64,000 nt of DNA, taken from the NCBI RefSeq assembly GCF_041381155.1, contig NC_091143.1, positions 24,703,695 through 24,767,694 of the forward strand, in the 5' to 3' direction. Source of the stretch: Argopecten irradians. Lineage: Eukaryota; Mollusca; Bivalvia; Pectinida; Pectinidae. The notes beneath the pieces are model-generated. The model made no database searches. It was not told where the DNA came from and worked only from the letters and a program-made list of their open reading frames with translations. Positions 1 to 11,649 of this stretch are shown piece after piece. Each line of letters starts with the position of its first letter. Position 1 is the stretch's first letter. A program made the position numbers and the translations under genes.

Positions 1-3000
1 ATACTTGGGGTGCAGAAAGATGCTACAGAAAATGATTTAAAGAAGGCATATAGGAAACTAGCTTTACAGATGCATCCTGACAAAAACAAAGCTCCTGGAG
101 CTACAGAGGCATTTAAAGGTATTCATCAGTAGTTGACTTTACATTTTAGTGCAATGATTAATTCTTACATTTACTACAATAGCTATATAAACGGTAAAGA
201 GAAAATAAATTTGTGCAATCATATACAGTTTATACGCAGATATTTAAGGAAAGTTCCTTTTGAGATATCATTAATGGGATATTTATACATATATATTTTT
301 TGTTTATGTCTTTTCCTTGCAGCCATTGGTAACGCCTTCTCTGTTCTCAGTGACACAGAGAAAAGAAGGAAGTATGATTTATATGGTCCTGAGACAGATA
401 CAACAGATTCACGGAGAGGTCATCACCATGACTACACACATGGTTTTGAAGGCAAGTAAAACGACATCAGCCAAGTTCCTGTATAGCAGATGTAATTGAA
501 CATGTGCTTCTCCTTTAATGTTTCATAACCTAGCTCTTAAACAGTTCATAAATGTTATCAATGCAGGAAAACATTTAATGATTCTTCTAATAAAATGCAC
601 AAAATAAATCAATTTGATCAAAATTTTAAAAGATCTTATTTTAATTAATCATATACACCTATCCTGTGATCAAAGTTACACTGTCAATACATGTTCAGTG
701 TAGTAATCTTGTGAATATATTGTCAGCGTGTTTTACTGTCCATCTAATCACAAAATCAATCCTATGTAGCTTCATAAATCTGAAGACATTTTCTATAACA
801 ACTGTAGGATACTTGGTTAAGAAGTTTAATTCATAAAATTACATGTACATAATTTTTATAGTGTAAAATATCAAGTTTTAATATGTAAGTTTCATGTATC
901 AAAATTATGACTACCAGTATATCATTAAATTGACATTAGATAAATTTGAAGTATGCCTGTCAATTCCTCACTGTATCATTTTGCAGTTTTTTAATCATTG
1001 TATTATTCTTGCACAGGTGATATATCTCCAGAAGAACTGTTTAACATGTTTTTCGGTGGAGGATTTCCCACAAGTAAGTTTTCTACAGCTTAAATGTTTG
1101 ATATTTGGCTTTGATCAAAAACTTTCTTCGGGTTCAATGGTGTTTCCATACAAAATTCATATTGTACTTTAAATAATATACATAATTACTTGTATTTTAA
1201 CAATTTATGCTGTAAGCAGAATTATTGTTTTATTTTTATAAACAAGATGAAAATACACAACATTGAATATTTGATTTTGTGTTGTAATAATAGTGGTTAA
1301 ATTTCATAACAGGTGAAAGACTTAGCAAAAAAGATGTTAGATGGGAATTATACTGGAATGATTCTGTCTATCATATTCAAATCCTGTCCAGACTGTCTTA
1401 AACATTATTAACTGATGTTGATGAAACTACACAGGAGTTATGGGGACTGTGTATAAATGTCTTCTTTTGAAAACAATGTTGTAATGGAAATTGGGTCATT
1501 GTACTTTTGTGGAGAACCAATATATCAATGGTTATAATTTTAAAAACATCAAATGCCATTTGGTTGTCAATAGTTACCAAAATAAAATATCATTAAACTG
1601 ATGGTCACAAATGAGGGGTAGTGTGGGCATTATAATTAGTTGGCCATTTGATTATATTTAACGTCGATAATTTTGCATGAGACTTGGGTTTCCTGTAATA
1701 TTGAAGGTCTATTGCTAAAATTCTTTCTTTCCTATCATGATTTTCCTATCATGATAAACCATTTCTTTGTATAATTCTGACATTAATCTTTTCAGATCAT
1801 GTGTACACAACACACAGACAGAGACATACACAACATCACCATCAGCATCATCGTGCTAGTAATGTCTCCAACGACGTAAGTACATCATTGTGCTAGTAAT
1901 GTCTCCAATGACGTAAGTACATCATCATGCTAGTAATGTCGCCAACGACGTAAGTAAATCTTCGTGCTAGTAATGTCTCCAACGACGTAATTACATCATC
2001 GTGCTAGTAATGTCTCCAACAACGCAAGTACATCATCAACCTAGTAATTTCTCTAACGACGTAAGTACATCATTGTGCTAGTAATGTCTCTAACGACATA
2101 AGTACATCATTGTGCTAGTAATGTCTCCAACGACGCAAGTACATCATCGTGCTAGTAATGTCTCCAACGACGTAAGTAAATCATCATGCAAGTAATGTCT
2201 CCAACGACGTAAGTACATCATTGTGCTAGAAATGTCTCCAACGACGTAATTAAATCATCGTGCTAGTCTCCAACGACGTAAGTACATCATCGTGCTAGTA
2301 ATGTCTCCAACGACGTAAGTAAATCATCGTGCTAGTAATGTCTCCAAGGACGTAAGTACATCATGCATCGTGCTAGTAATGTCTCCAACGACGTAAGTAC
2401 ATCATTGTGCTAGTCTCCAACGACGAAAGTACATCATCGTGCTAGTAATGTCTCCAACGACGTAAGTACATCATCGTGCTAGTAATGCCTCCAACGACGT
2501 AAGTAAATCATCGTGCAAGTAATGTCTCCAACGACGTAAGTACATCATAGTGCTAGAAATGTCTCCAAGGACGTAAGTACATCATCGCGCTAGTCTCCAA
2601 CAACGTAAGTACATCATCGTGCTAGTAATGTCTCCAACGACGTAAGTACATCATTGTGCTAGTAATGCCTGCAACGACGTAAGTACATCATTGTGCTAGT
2701 AATGTCTCCAACGACGTAAGTACATCATCGTGCTAGTAATGCCTCCAACGACGTAAGTAAATCATCGTGCAAGTAATGTCTCCAACGACGTAAGTACATC
2801 ATAGTGCTAGAAATGTCTCCAAGGACGTAAGTACATCATCGCGCTAGTCTCCAACAACGTAAGTACATCATCGTGCTAGTAATGTCTCCAACGACGTAAG
2901 TACATCATTGTGCTAGTAATGCCTGCAACGACGTAAGTACATCATCGTGCTAGTAATGTCTCCAACGACGTAAGTACATCATTGTGCTAGAAATGTCTCC

Positions 3001-3975
3001 AAGGACGTAAGTACATCATCGTGCTATTCTCCAACGACGTAAGCAAATCATCGTGCTAGTAATGTCTCCAACGACGTAAGTACATCATCGTGCTAGTAAT
3101 GCCTGCAACGTCGTAAGTACATCATTGTGCTAGTAATGTCTCCAACGACGTAAGTACATCATCATGCTAGTAATGTCTCCAACGACGTAAGTACATCATC
3201 GTGCTGGCAATGTCTCCAACGACGTAAGTACAGCATCGTGCTAGTAATGTCTCCAACAACGTAAGTACACGTCCAAGTGTGTAATGTTATGATAAATAAG
3301 TATCATATAGATACCAGTTAAAAATCGATTGAAAAATGAAAATGCCTTCTTGATGTCTCACCAAGCGTTATATATTGATAAGTCCAGCAATAGAAGTTGC
3401 ATACATTTAGAAAGCAATAGAAAAATGGGATGTTATTGATTTACAGGGTGAGCCAATGTTAAGTGTTACAGTATGTATATCAGAGGTAATATCAATGTGT
3501 TTTTGTTTGATTTACAGGGAAGCTACACTCTACTACTGCAGTTAACGCCAATTATCTTACTAGTCCTTCTATCCCTTCTTAGTAGTTTCTTCGTCAGTGA
3601 TCCACTCTTCAACATGCATAAAACAGAGTAAGTGATTATTGCTACAAACAATCCTAACTGTGACCATGGTCATATTGTCACAAGAATCAAGTGTTCATTG
3701 CTCAAAGCAATGTTATAATGCTGAAAGATTATTTACTGTAAATTTTATTATTTATTGTTTTAATATTTATTGTATTTCATTGTTTAATTTTAGAATTTAC
3801 TTGCTTTGCAGAAAATATGCTATTCAGAGAAAAACAGGAAATCTTCAAGTTCCCTATTATGTAAAAAGAGATTTTCGAGTTGAATTCAAGAGCGATTTAC
3901 GGAGGTTAGAACGCCAGGTAGAAGAAGAGTATATATCATCATTACGCCAAAACTGTTGGAGGGAGAGAAGCTATA
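1..3975 (+). CDS. DNAJB12/DNAJB14-like ER-membrane J-domain co-chaperone (partial, 3' part, six exons)
   Basis: Coding exons read as 1-118, 323-451, 1017-1073, 1796-1875, 3518-3627 and 3812-3975, all joining in one frame. Seen: the window opens inside a J domain with its HPD motif, then a DLYGPE end of the J domain, a short Gly/Phe segment ([11 protein letters not shown]), a His-rich stretch in exon 4, a hydrophobic span in exon 5 ([17 protein letters not shown]) fitting the single membrane helix of this family, and the conserved C-terminal region ([10 protein letters not shown], then LRQNCWRER). Known of the family: DNAJB12/14 are tail-anchored in the ER with a cytosolic J domain and recruit Hsc70 for ER quality control. 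The first exon(s) lie outside the window. The last exon, expected to encode about 30 residues, was not found after 3,975; it may lie in the gap at 5,627 or have diverged. Which of DNAJB12 or DNAJB14 is closer cannot be told by eye. Confidence 0.9.
452..1016 (+). other. Intron with a GC-AG boundary in the DNAJB12/14-like gene
   Basis: Reading frame continuity (GFEG then DISPEELFN) requires exon 2 to end at 451, so the intron begins GCAAGT and ends CACAG. The exon base before it (AAG) and the +3 to +6 bases are a near-perfect match to the minority GC donor class. The GT at 460 would put the frame out. Confidence 0.75.
1846..3268 (+). repeat. 37-bp minisatellite derived from an exon-intron junction, about 38 copies
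   Basis: The unit holds the last 30 bases of exon 4 (starting CATCATCGTGCTAGTAATG) plus the 5' splice site GTAAGTA, repeated head to tail through most of the intron. Most copies keep GACGTAAGTA unchanged; a few are shortened (lacking TAATG) or have point changes. The first unit is the real coding exon end (1,846-1,875). Because 37 is not a multiple of three and the unit contains CTAGTAA, reading past the first donor meets a TAG in the next unit, so only the first donor gives an open product. Confidence 0.95.
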
Positions 3976-4065
3976 GTAAGTAGAAGATTGATATTTGGAT
4001 TGTTAACTTTAAGCGCTTAATCGGGGGGGGTCAGAGATCTGTAGTTTTGTTCTTCCAATCTATAA

Positions 4066-4513
4066 ATAAACCCTGGTTAATACTAGATCCGCAATATATC
4101 GCTTGGCTAGAGAGAACTTTTTTCTTTAGCTCGATTGGTTGAGCGATTCAAGAAAAAAAGGACTAGTAATCCAGAGGTCCCGAGTTCGATCCCTGGCAGA
4201 GGCAGGTTAATTAAATTTATTGTAAATCCTGCACACCTGTTACATTGGCGCCCGTGTAGGGACTCGGAGTGATACTTCACGATACCTGCGAAGGAATCGT
4301 TTGTAACCCCTGGAAACTCGAGGACGAGTTGATTCCTGGAGGGGGAGTATGTAACCCTGGTTAATACTAGCCGCAATATATCGCTTGGGCTAGAGAGAAG
4401 CTTCTCTTTAGCTCGATCGGTTGAGTGTCAGACTAGTAATCCAGAGGTCCCGAGTTCGATCCCTGGCAGAGGGCAGGTAATAAATATAATTTTAAATTCT
4501 GCACCCTGTTACC
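4066..4513 (+). mobile_element. Miniature LTR retroelement (TRIM-like) with tRNA-like sequence inside each LTR
   Basis: Two direct repeats of about 165-175 bp (about 4,070-4,242 and 4,350-4,513) share a start (CCCTGGTTAATACTAG) and an end (CTGTTAC). The second begins TGTAACCC, so the ends are TG...CA with short inverted termini. Right after the first repeat lies TGGCGCCCGTGTAGGGACT, close to a retroviral primer-binding site of the tRNA-Lys type. Before the second is a purine run GGAGGGGGAGTA fitting a polypurine tract, preceded by CTCGAGGACGAG as in Ty3/gypsy 3' ends. The internal part is only about 110 bp and codes for nothing. Inside each LTR is a tRNA-like block (see separate entry). A deleted derivative of a full Ty3/gypsy element is an equally good description. 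Confidence 0.65.
4392..4470 (+). repeat. tRNA-like (Pol III A/B box) segment within the LTR
   Basis: TAGCTCGATCGGTTGAG has D-arm pairing (GCTC/GAGT) and resembles an A box; GAGTTCGATCCC resembles a B box and T-loop. Flanking TTCTCTT and CAGAGGG could form an acceptor stem, mostly paired with two GU pairs, and the anticodon loop would be CTAGTAA (AGT). The anticodon stem is poorly paired, so this is a tRNA-derived relic, not a functional tRNA. The first LTR has a matching, more disturbed copy at about 4,125-4,205. Confidence 0.6.
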
Positions 4514-5626
4514 TTAAACAGAAACTCTAAATTAAGAGATAACTAGTCTGTATAGCTGTTGTAGTTTCGTGTAATTGAGATTTATTATGGATTGCTTATT
4601 AGCTTAAATTGAAGAGAGTCCAATACTTCATAATCCATACCAGAAATTAAAAATATGAAATTCGTTACAACGGGTTATCAAAACTATGCTATTACTTTAT
4701 AGTCCATAACTGCTTCATGCTTGATTGCCCATGTCATTTATATAGAGTGGTCAGTTTCTGATCACTTGCAAGCCGCTTACCAGGTAAACACATGTTAAGC
4801 CTGTTTGCTGTTTCAATGGTGACATATACCCGAGACGGTAGTCTTGTTGATGGCGATTTTGTAGTTTGTGACTGGTGAAAGGGTGGGCATGGCAGAGTTA
4901 TAAGCTGAGTTTTGTTGTTATGTATTCTGTATTTACTTACCATTCGGTTGGGTAGCTATTGATTATTGCATTGTGTTTTTATGTCAGTATAACGTCATGT
5001 TTTCAGAAAAAATAACCCATTAAATGAGTTTGCTCTTCTTGCAAGGTAATGATGTAATAATCCATAGCTGGGGGGGGACTACGCAAGGGAGATAACCATG
5101 TTATTGCGCAGAACTATCCAATACACAACAATTTTGTTATTATTCAAATCTTAAGTTATATGAACTTTTTTAAAATTTTTTATGTCAATTGCTTTTTTTG
5201 TATGTTTGCGCGCAGCAGGAAAATTTGTGTTGGTGGAGAAGGCAAGGGAATTATGCAGGATGGTAAAATTGATAATGAACAAAGCCGAGCAACTTAGAGA
5301 CATCCTTCGTAAGTGGTCTGAAGATTGAATAAGATTTATTCTTCATGATAGAAAAGGGGTTTAGAGTGATGTTTAACAATCGGATTGTTGTGAATGTATG
5401 GACGGTTCCTGCTTCAGTTTTCCTCCTGTGATGACAGAATGGAAACATTTCAGGTTTCCTTGTGGCACCTAACGAGACCACTCCGTTGGCATGTGGTGAT
5501 GGAATCCTTGAGGAAACCTGTAACACGCTTCGGGTCTCTTTATCTGTTACCAGATATGTGATATGTAGGGCTCATATTTGTATAATGGAGTTAAGGATAA
5601 AGGAAACATCAAATTAACATATTGGG
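4514..5626. other. Non-coding stretch after the DNAJB-like gene
   Basis: No exon, RNA gene or clear repeat was recognised. An acceptor-like CGCGCAGCAG at about 5,210-5,219 is followed by a short open reading, but none of its frames resembles the expected DNAJB12/14 C terminus. The missing last exon was therefore not assigned here. Confidence 0.5.
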
Positions 5627-5636
5627 NNNNNNNNNN
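5627..5636. other. Assembly gap (10 N)
   Basis: Ten consecutive N, a common placeholder for a gap of unknown size. It lies between the last recognised DNAJB-like exon and the next gene, so missing sequence could include that gene's terminal exon. Confidence 0.98.
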
Positions 5637-5939
5637 ACTTGGTGGTTTACAGACCGCTAACCAGTCTAATCCCCATCCTCGGGGAATACTTTTTCCTTTA
5701 CTGTTTTGTGTCTATTATCAGTTTGGATTTAAGAGAAAAAAAACGTGTGACAGAAGTAAGACCTTTATAAAACCATGAACAAACCCTATAACCCATCGCA
5801 CACTGAGAGGGGAGTCTCCTTTTCATTCTGTATAGAAATCTTCCTTTTTTTTCCTACAAAAAAATTACACTTCTTTTATTTCCAATCTTCAAATTTGTTA
5901 GACTATATAAATCCAGTAGTATTATGTGGCAGAATTGGA

Positions 5940-6420
5940 AGTAAGACTACGTGTCAGTGCGTGTGTGTGGTTTTGAGTCCTGGCGCCAGGGATATGGTTC
6001 GTGTTAGCGGACTAAGAGAAAAACCCACAGGTTCGTGTGTGATACCGGGATAATATTATATTTAAAATAGCGCGGGTAATTCGATTCCCCGTAACTCAAA
6101 TGAGTTTTTTGGCTAGCCTAGTGCGCGTGCAGGGATATAAAAAGAGCACGCTTAAATACCTGTGCGCGTGGACACATCAGTGCGACAGGCTCACCAGTGT
6201 AAGAGACTTCGTGCGGTACAGTATTTTGAAGGTGCTTTTTTGTCGGGCGAACTCAAATGTACGTCTGCGTGTCGGTGGAGAGGTTGTCGGTATGTCTTTA
6301 TATGTGGTCTTGTCTACTGTGTGGTCGTCCTAACGTTAATAACTTTAATAAACGACATGAAACATGTTATTCTCTGTGTTGTTATGTGATTACTACAGAG
6401 AGGCGTAACCCTTGGGATCA
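5940..6420 (+). repeat. Possible solo LTR or promoter-bearing repeat
   Basis: A TATA-like GATATAAAAAGAGC at about 6,133-6,146 is followed by about 200 bp of G+C-richer sequence, then AATAAACGACATG at about 6,347 as a possible polyadenylation signal. This order resembles the U3-R-U5 layout of an LTR. No second copy is in the window, and no primer-binding site was recognised with certainty. It could also be a lone promoter. Confidence 0.3.
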
Positions 6421-6509
6421 ATATCCTGGGTTGAAACGTACAATACGGAATATCATTCCTAACTACAGTATTATAAAAAGTGTCCGATAATAACCCTGCA
6501 TGTCCCCTA

Positions 6510-6533
6510 CCCCCCCCCCCCCCCCCCCCCCCC
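6510..6533 (+). repeat. Poly-C tract
   Basis: An uninterrupted run of more than 20 cytosines followed by an A run. A second C run of about 17 lies at 8,160-8,176. Length in the assembly is unreliable for such homopolymers. Confidence 0.9.
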
Positions 6534-6929
6534 AAAAAAAACAACAGCTTTCGTAAATACAACCGCGAATCAAGGAATTTATAAGTAGAGAAGATTCATC
6601 ACTGTCTCTTCAATCACGCTACTAAAGGCAACGCGAAACGTCTATGAACCAGGAATAAAAACCATTTTTTCTCAACAAATACTTATCTTATCGAGTCAAA
6701 CGAAACACCAATGTAAAGTTAATTAAATCTCACAACGTTTAGTCCTTGCTTGAAGATTTAGAAGAAAGGTCTTAAAAAATAAAAAAATAAAAAAAAACAG
6801 CTCATGAAATGACAGCACGCTTAAGAAAGTAAGACGGTAACCTTGGCCCCCGCAAGCTATATCAAAGGCTGCGTCGGCGAATATCAAAGGAAAATCGGTC
6901 GGCGCCCAACGTCACGGTCAATGCACAAA

Positions 6930-7115
6930 CATTTTTCTATAAAGGGTTAAATTTGGCAAAAATGGCCGAAAATGGTGCATTTTGTGGCACAAAATTAAGG
7001 GGTAGGGATAGGATATACATGTAGTCTTATTAATTAAAACTGGTATATTTTTAAAGAAGAATACTGGAAAATAAATTCCACAAACATCCATAAATATCAC
7101 ACACCTCATTAGGAA
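6930..7115. repeat. Diverged copy of an interspersed repeat also present at 48.2, 48.7 and 56.5 kb
   Basis: The run TTTTTCTATAAAGGGTTAAA, with the following GGCAAAAATGG and GGGGTAGGG blocks, recurs at about 48,210, 48,738 and 56,528. It marks a dispersed repeat that was present before the segmental duplication. It codes for nothing recognisable. Confidence 0.7.
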
Positions 7116-7924
7116 ATTATGACTTTAATTTCTTGTGTCTATGGTCAAAGCGGCAAAATTTCCATAAAATCCAATATTTTGTCAACTAGGTATCTTTGAG
7201 TGACAATAGCTCAAAAACGAGAACACGGACATATATTTTCTCTTCCATTTTCTTTTATGGTATGAACTCCTAGTTCCAAAAATCTATATGAGAGAAAAAA
7301 AAGTTTTGATAAAATCAAATTGTGGAAATAGTGGAATATTCCGATAAATGGTCGATAGGTAATTATATATCCTGTTAAATGGTGACCAAATAGTAGGATA
7401 TTCCGATAAATTTCTGTCTTGACGGCAATGCGAATAAAGTATACATAATGTACATGTAGTTTCATAATTGTCCTCTTTTTAATAATAATTAACGATTTTT
7501 TAATACATCTATACATGTGAATTCAGTCATGCAAAAATAATTTTCAAATTCGCTCCTGACAATTTGATATATAGAGAACGCATCGATTTTTATACAAATA
7601 TTTTTTCATGTCAAATAAATGGCATATTTTGATTTGTACACGATAAAACATTAGAATATTAATCAAATAGACAACAAGTCGGAATATTAAACACCCGCCA
7701 AATTTTAATCGGGTACCAAGTCGCATCAGCCAATCAGACGCGATGGAGACGCAAATTGATTTATAATAAACAAATTGTCTAACGTCTTTACGTGCAGAGG
7801 AGTTACGCCATTTAGGTGATCAAAAATCTGGTGACGCACACGTAAGTACAGGTCCGTAAGGTCTACGTTACGTCTACGTCTACGTGTAGACTTACGACAC
7901 TTTAGTGATGTAACAAATTGACAG

Positions 7925-9170
7925 TCCCATTAATGGACTTTTCAAAGGCTTTTGGAAAAGTTCCACACTCGAAGCCTGTTATCTAAAATAAGACACTCGA
8001 AAGTTATTCAGTGGTTTCTTTTTATTTAAACGACAGACATCAAAACGTTATTCTGAATGAAGCACTGCATCCTCGATACTCCAGGGGTTCCGATCACTTG
8101 CGATCTCTACACCCGTGGACTCATCTTTGATACTCCGGGGGATCACTTACGATCTCTACACCCCCCCCCCCCCCCCGGACTATCTCATAGTAAAACTTGA
8201 GGCAACAGAACAGAACAAGTAATTTAATCGTTTGATGTACATCAAAAGAGCCGTAAAAGTGTAAACACCTGTGTATCGGTAACTCCAAGGACAACATTAA
8301 CAAATATAACATCGAAAATGAAGGTCAAAAGAGTGAAATCACCAAAACTAAATCCGAAAAAGATCTTGGCGTAACTTTTGATAGCAAAATGAAATTTAGT
8401 GAGCATGTACCAACTGTGTTTCAAAAGCTAACAGATCTTCAAAACCTTTACCTACATCGATACAACAATGTTTCTTAACTTGTAAAAGTCCCTGATTCGG
8501 CCTAATATGGAATATGCTTCCTGCATTTGGAACCCTATGTTACTTAAGGATAAAATTGTGATCGAGAATGTCCAGAGGAGAGCGACCAAAAGATTAAATG
8601 GATTAACCAACTTATCCTACGAACAGCGACTAAGAGCCTTAGATTTACGAAGCTTTGAGTATAGGAGAAAATGTTCCGATCTCATAAAAATGTTCAAGAT
8701 TATCAACAACATTGATAAAGTCGACAAAGATAAATTGTTTACAATGTCTCCCATCACCTTCACAAGAGGTCAATCTAAAAAGAAGCCAGTATCCAGACTA
8801 GAAGTAACCAAACATCGGTTTTACAGCCTCCGGAAGTCAAAAGGACTTAAATTGGTGTTTTAATTACATAATTACATGAAATAGTCCAGGGGTGTAGAGA
8901 TCGTAAGTGATCGGAACATCTGGAGTATCGAGGATGGGAGCACACTTGAGTGTCCGAGCTCTTTCTGGGGTTCCCTAGGGGACAGCGATCTTCTCTTTCT
9001 TTTATTTGTTAATGATAATGTAGACTCTGTTTCCTGTAAAATAAAATTATTTGCTGATGATTGCCTTCTTAACACAGCAAGAACTCTTCATTTTAAGACT
9101 GTTAGAAACTGGAAAAACATCTAAACTCAGTAGATATTTGGGAGAAAAATGACCATTAACACTAAGAAGT
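7925..9170 (+). mobile_element. LINE (CR1/Rex-like group) reverse transcriptase fragment, interrupted
   Basis: The stretch at 7,933-8,065 reads MDFSKAFGKVPHSK, the RT motif A region (normally DFSKAFDKVPH), then NDRHQNVILNE. After an insertion, 8,965-9,140 reads a GVP-type motif B region, LLFLLFVND, then KLFADDCLLN, the catalytic (F/Y)xDD motif C. Several frameshifts and stops make it non-functional. It is interrupted at about 8,066-8,940 by a segment with inverted repeats (separate entry). The family is named by motif resemblance only. Confidence 0.8.
8068..8940 (+). mobile_element. Inserted segment with inverted repeats carrying a LINE C-terminal fragment
   Basis: The ends are inverted copies: CATCCTCGATACTCCAGGG and GATCTCTACACC near 8,070-8,120, and their reverse complements at 8,890-8,937. 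A second, shorter copy of the left arm lies at 8,121-8,160, before the poly-C. Between them, 8,338-8,400 reads KSEKDLGVTFDSKMKFSEH and 8,507-8,863 reads MEYASCIWNP...ENVQRRATKR, the RT thumb and C-terminal region of the same kind of LINE. That region should follow motif C, but here precedes it. Whether this is capture by a foldback element or local rearrangement is open. Confidence 0.6.
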
Positions 9171-11649
9171 GTTATTATTAAAATCTTTAGAAAGAAAATC
9201 CTTTTAAATTTAATCACACAGTACACGACGATTTTTTAGAAAATGTAGAATCTGGGAAATATCTAGCTAGTGGTTACTGCCATCATCCATGATCTAAATT
9301 GAAACACACACATTCAATCGGTAACAAATAAGGCCAACAAAACTAAGGATTCCTTAGTCACAATATATGTATATATATTTTATAGATATGCCATCGTACT
9401 CCAGGAAATAAAAATCGTCACTATACATGTACACAGCAGTTGTAAGGCCATCTCGTGCGTACGCAGCTCGTGCTGGGATCTAAGAAGAGCAAAAATCAGA
9501 ATTATCTAGTCCGCTAAACCTGCCTATATAATTAGACTTTTTCCAATATGTAAGGCAAAAAACCCCAAACAACTTATAATCTAGGCATGTTTAGTGGACT
9601 AGTGGCTATACTGACCCAACACAATATTGCATCAGTTGACAGTGCAACAAGAGGACATACATTCCTGTCTGCCCTATAGATACATTTATAGCTTCCCATC
9701 ACTTCGTTCAGACTGTTTTCATCTAATATTTATAGGAAAAAAGATACATATGCAATCCTTTGATTCTGTCATTTATTAGTAAATTGTAAGAAGGATCTGT
9801 ATTTTAGTCAGATTGGATGATATACCAAAGAGAAAACGGAAATGTAATATATTCTAACGACTCAAGCATATCTGTTTATTTAATTTTGAAGAATTCCATT
9901 TTACTTAATGCTGGACTAGAAATACGTAATATAATCGCGAATATCTGTATTTCGTTCCGGATCCGGTCTAACTTTTATACTTACACGAACTTTGACCCCA
10001 AACAAGATGGTTCAGCCCTAGGCTTGTTGTACATAGAGCAAGAACAGAATACAGCTGGAATATCGAAGGAGACAGGTGCGTTTGCAGACAGGTAGATCTA
10101 TACGTAGTGTAAATATTGGTCCGTATTGTCATCTAATTTACTTTCTACGACATCCGAGTCATCTGAAACAGTGTACACGTGTGGTGTACATGACTGATCA
10201 GCTGATGTACATGTGTACCAAGTACAAACATACATGTGTCACCTTTTATATACGAACACAGACATGACAGATGTAGATGTTTATATGTCAAAGTTGTAGT
10301 TCATTTTCACACGCATGTACTTTATTACAGTAAACTCTAGATAAAATATAATATACTTACTTGAATACAGATTGAATAGGTATAGGCTACTTGTCAGTTA
10401 CGACCATTAACCATGGTGTACCAGTGAAGATACCCTATCTCTCTCACAATCTTTTATAGACAGATATTGGAAACAAAACAGTTAAGAAAAAAAACCAATA
10501 GCGACATTTCATTTGCAATTTTGATGGCTTGTCAAAACTTCGTTTGATTTCCTTTAGTTTGCTACTGATACTATATACATTTTCAAGTATGTATACGATG
10601 TAGGTATCCCTGTTTACGTGTACGTGGTCCTGAAATATGTACCTGGTGAATGAGGCGCTTTTATCTGAGATACTTTGACATGGGCATATCCTTTACTCCC
10701 ATTAGTCCTATTGTAGTACAATGTACAATACATAAGATTAGTTTATTGTAAACATACTACCGTATACTGTCGATTAGCAACAGGATCGGACACAAGTTAA
10801 TTCAAACTTACAAACGCTTTCTCTATTTAAATTTACAATACATATAATTAATATAAAATACATCATAAGATGGCTTTATATTTTAATTCGTATATTAATT
10901 TATTTTAATTTAATTTTGAAGCAAATCATTACATTTTAATACAGGTTTTTAATTGTTAGAATTATTTTCTTTATTCAAAATGCGTGATAAAAAGGTTATG
11001 ATATGATAATTTTGATATGACACCCTTTATCAGCCTTTGACCTGATGCCAGGCCTTAACCTAGCTGCAATATTGTAGCTCAAGACTTTTAGACAGAAATT
11101 GGTGTCGCATTTATAAAGGTATACTGTAGTAGGTCGACCGGGTACTATATTCGTTCTAGCCTTGACTGGACACCAGTCCTTGACCTGATGCCAGCCCTTC
11201 AGCTGATAAAGATTGCCATATGAAAATGATCATATAATAACCTCTAAATATTATACCATAATTATTTATAAATCTTAAATAGGAACAGATAAGAGAGAAG
11301 AAAGAAATAGATACATGATAGATAAAGAGAGGAGAGTGGATATGACAACAGTAGTTTACAGCTTATTAACAATCATAATCACATTTGAGACTTGTTTTAT
11401 GTGTATAATTAAAAACATTGCGCCATCCAGTACAATCGACACAACAATCCAAATCTTGCATATAACATACTTTAACTTAGTTTAAGCATTGGACAAACCT
11501 TTTATGGTCTATAAGAATTAAGATGACAGAGTTTTGATGATAATCACCATAACTAGCTCATTATGGACGTTTTGCAAGCATCCATATTAACCACAGCCAT
11601 TGATAGATGTCCTACCAATGTAATTTAATAAATATATATTTACGATCTT
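9171..11649. other. Non-coding region upstream of the TMEM53-like gene
   Basis: No protein-coding exon was recognised. A 5' non-coding exon of the downstream gene must lie somewhere upstream of 12,681. A stretch at about 10,020-10,074 ending GGAGACAG before GTGCGT is donor-like and could be it, but this is a guess. Two similar stretches at about 11,036-11,075 and 11,165-11,210 share TTGACCTGATGCCAG. Confidence 0.3.

Noticed and set aside
1846..3268. CRISPR-like array
   Set aside because: The repeats are contiguous without spacers and the window is eukaryotic; it is a minisatellite.
4392..4470. Functional tRNA-Thr (AGT) gene
   Set aside because: The anticodon stem does not pair and the same segment is repeated within LTR-like repeats.
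5218..5330. Possible terminal exon of the DNAJB12/14-like gene
   Set aside because: There is an acceptor-like site, but none of the frames resembles the family's C terminus and the polypyrimidine tract is interrupted.
6510..6533. Poly-C tract as a functional site
   Set aside because: Homopolymers of this kind are often assembly or polymerase artefacts, and nothing around it gives a role.
8507..8863. 118-residue reading frame as a cellular gene
   Set aside because: It is the C-terminal region of a LINE reverse transcriptase (VQRRATKR and neighbours).
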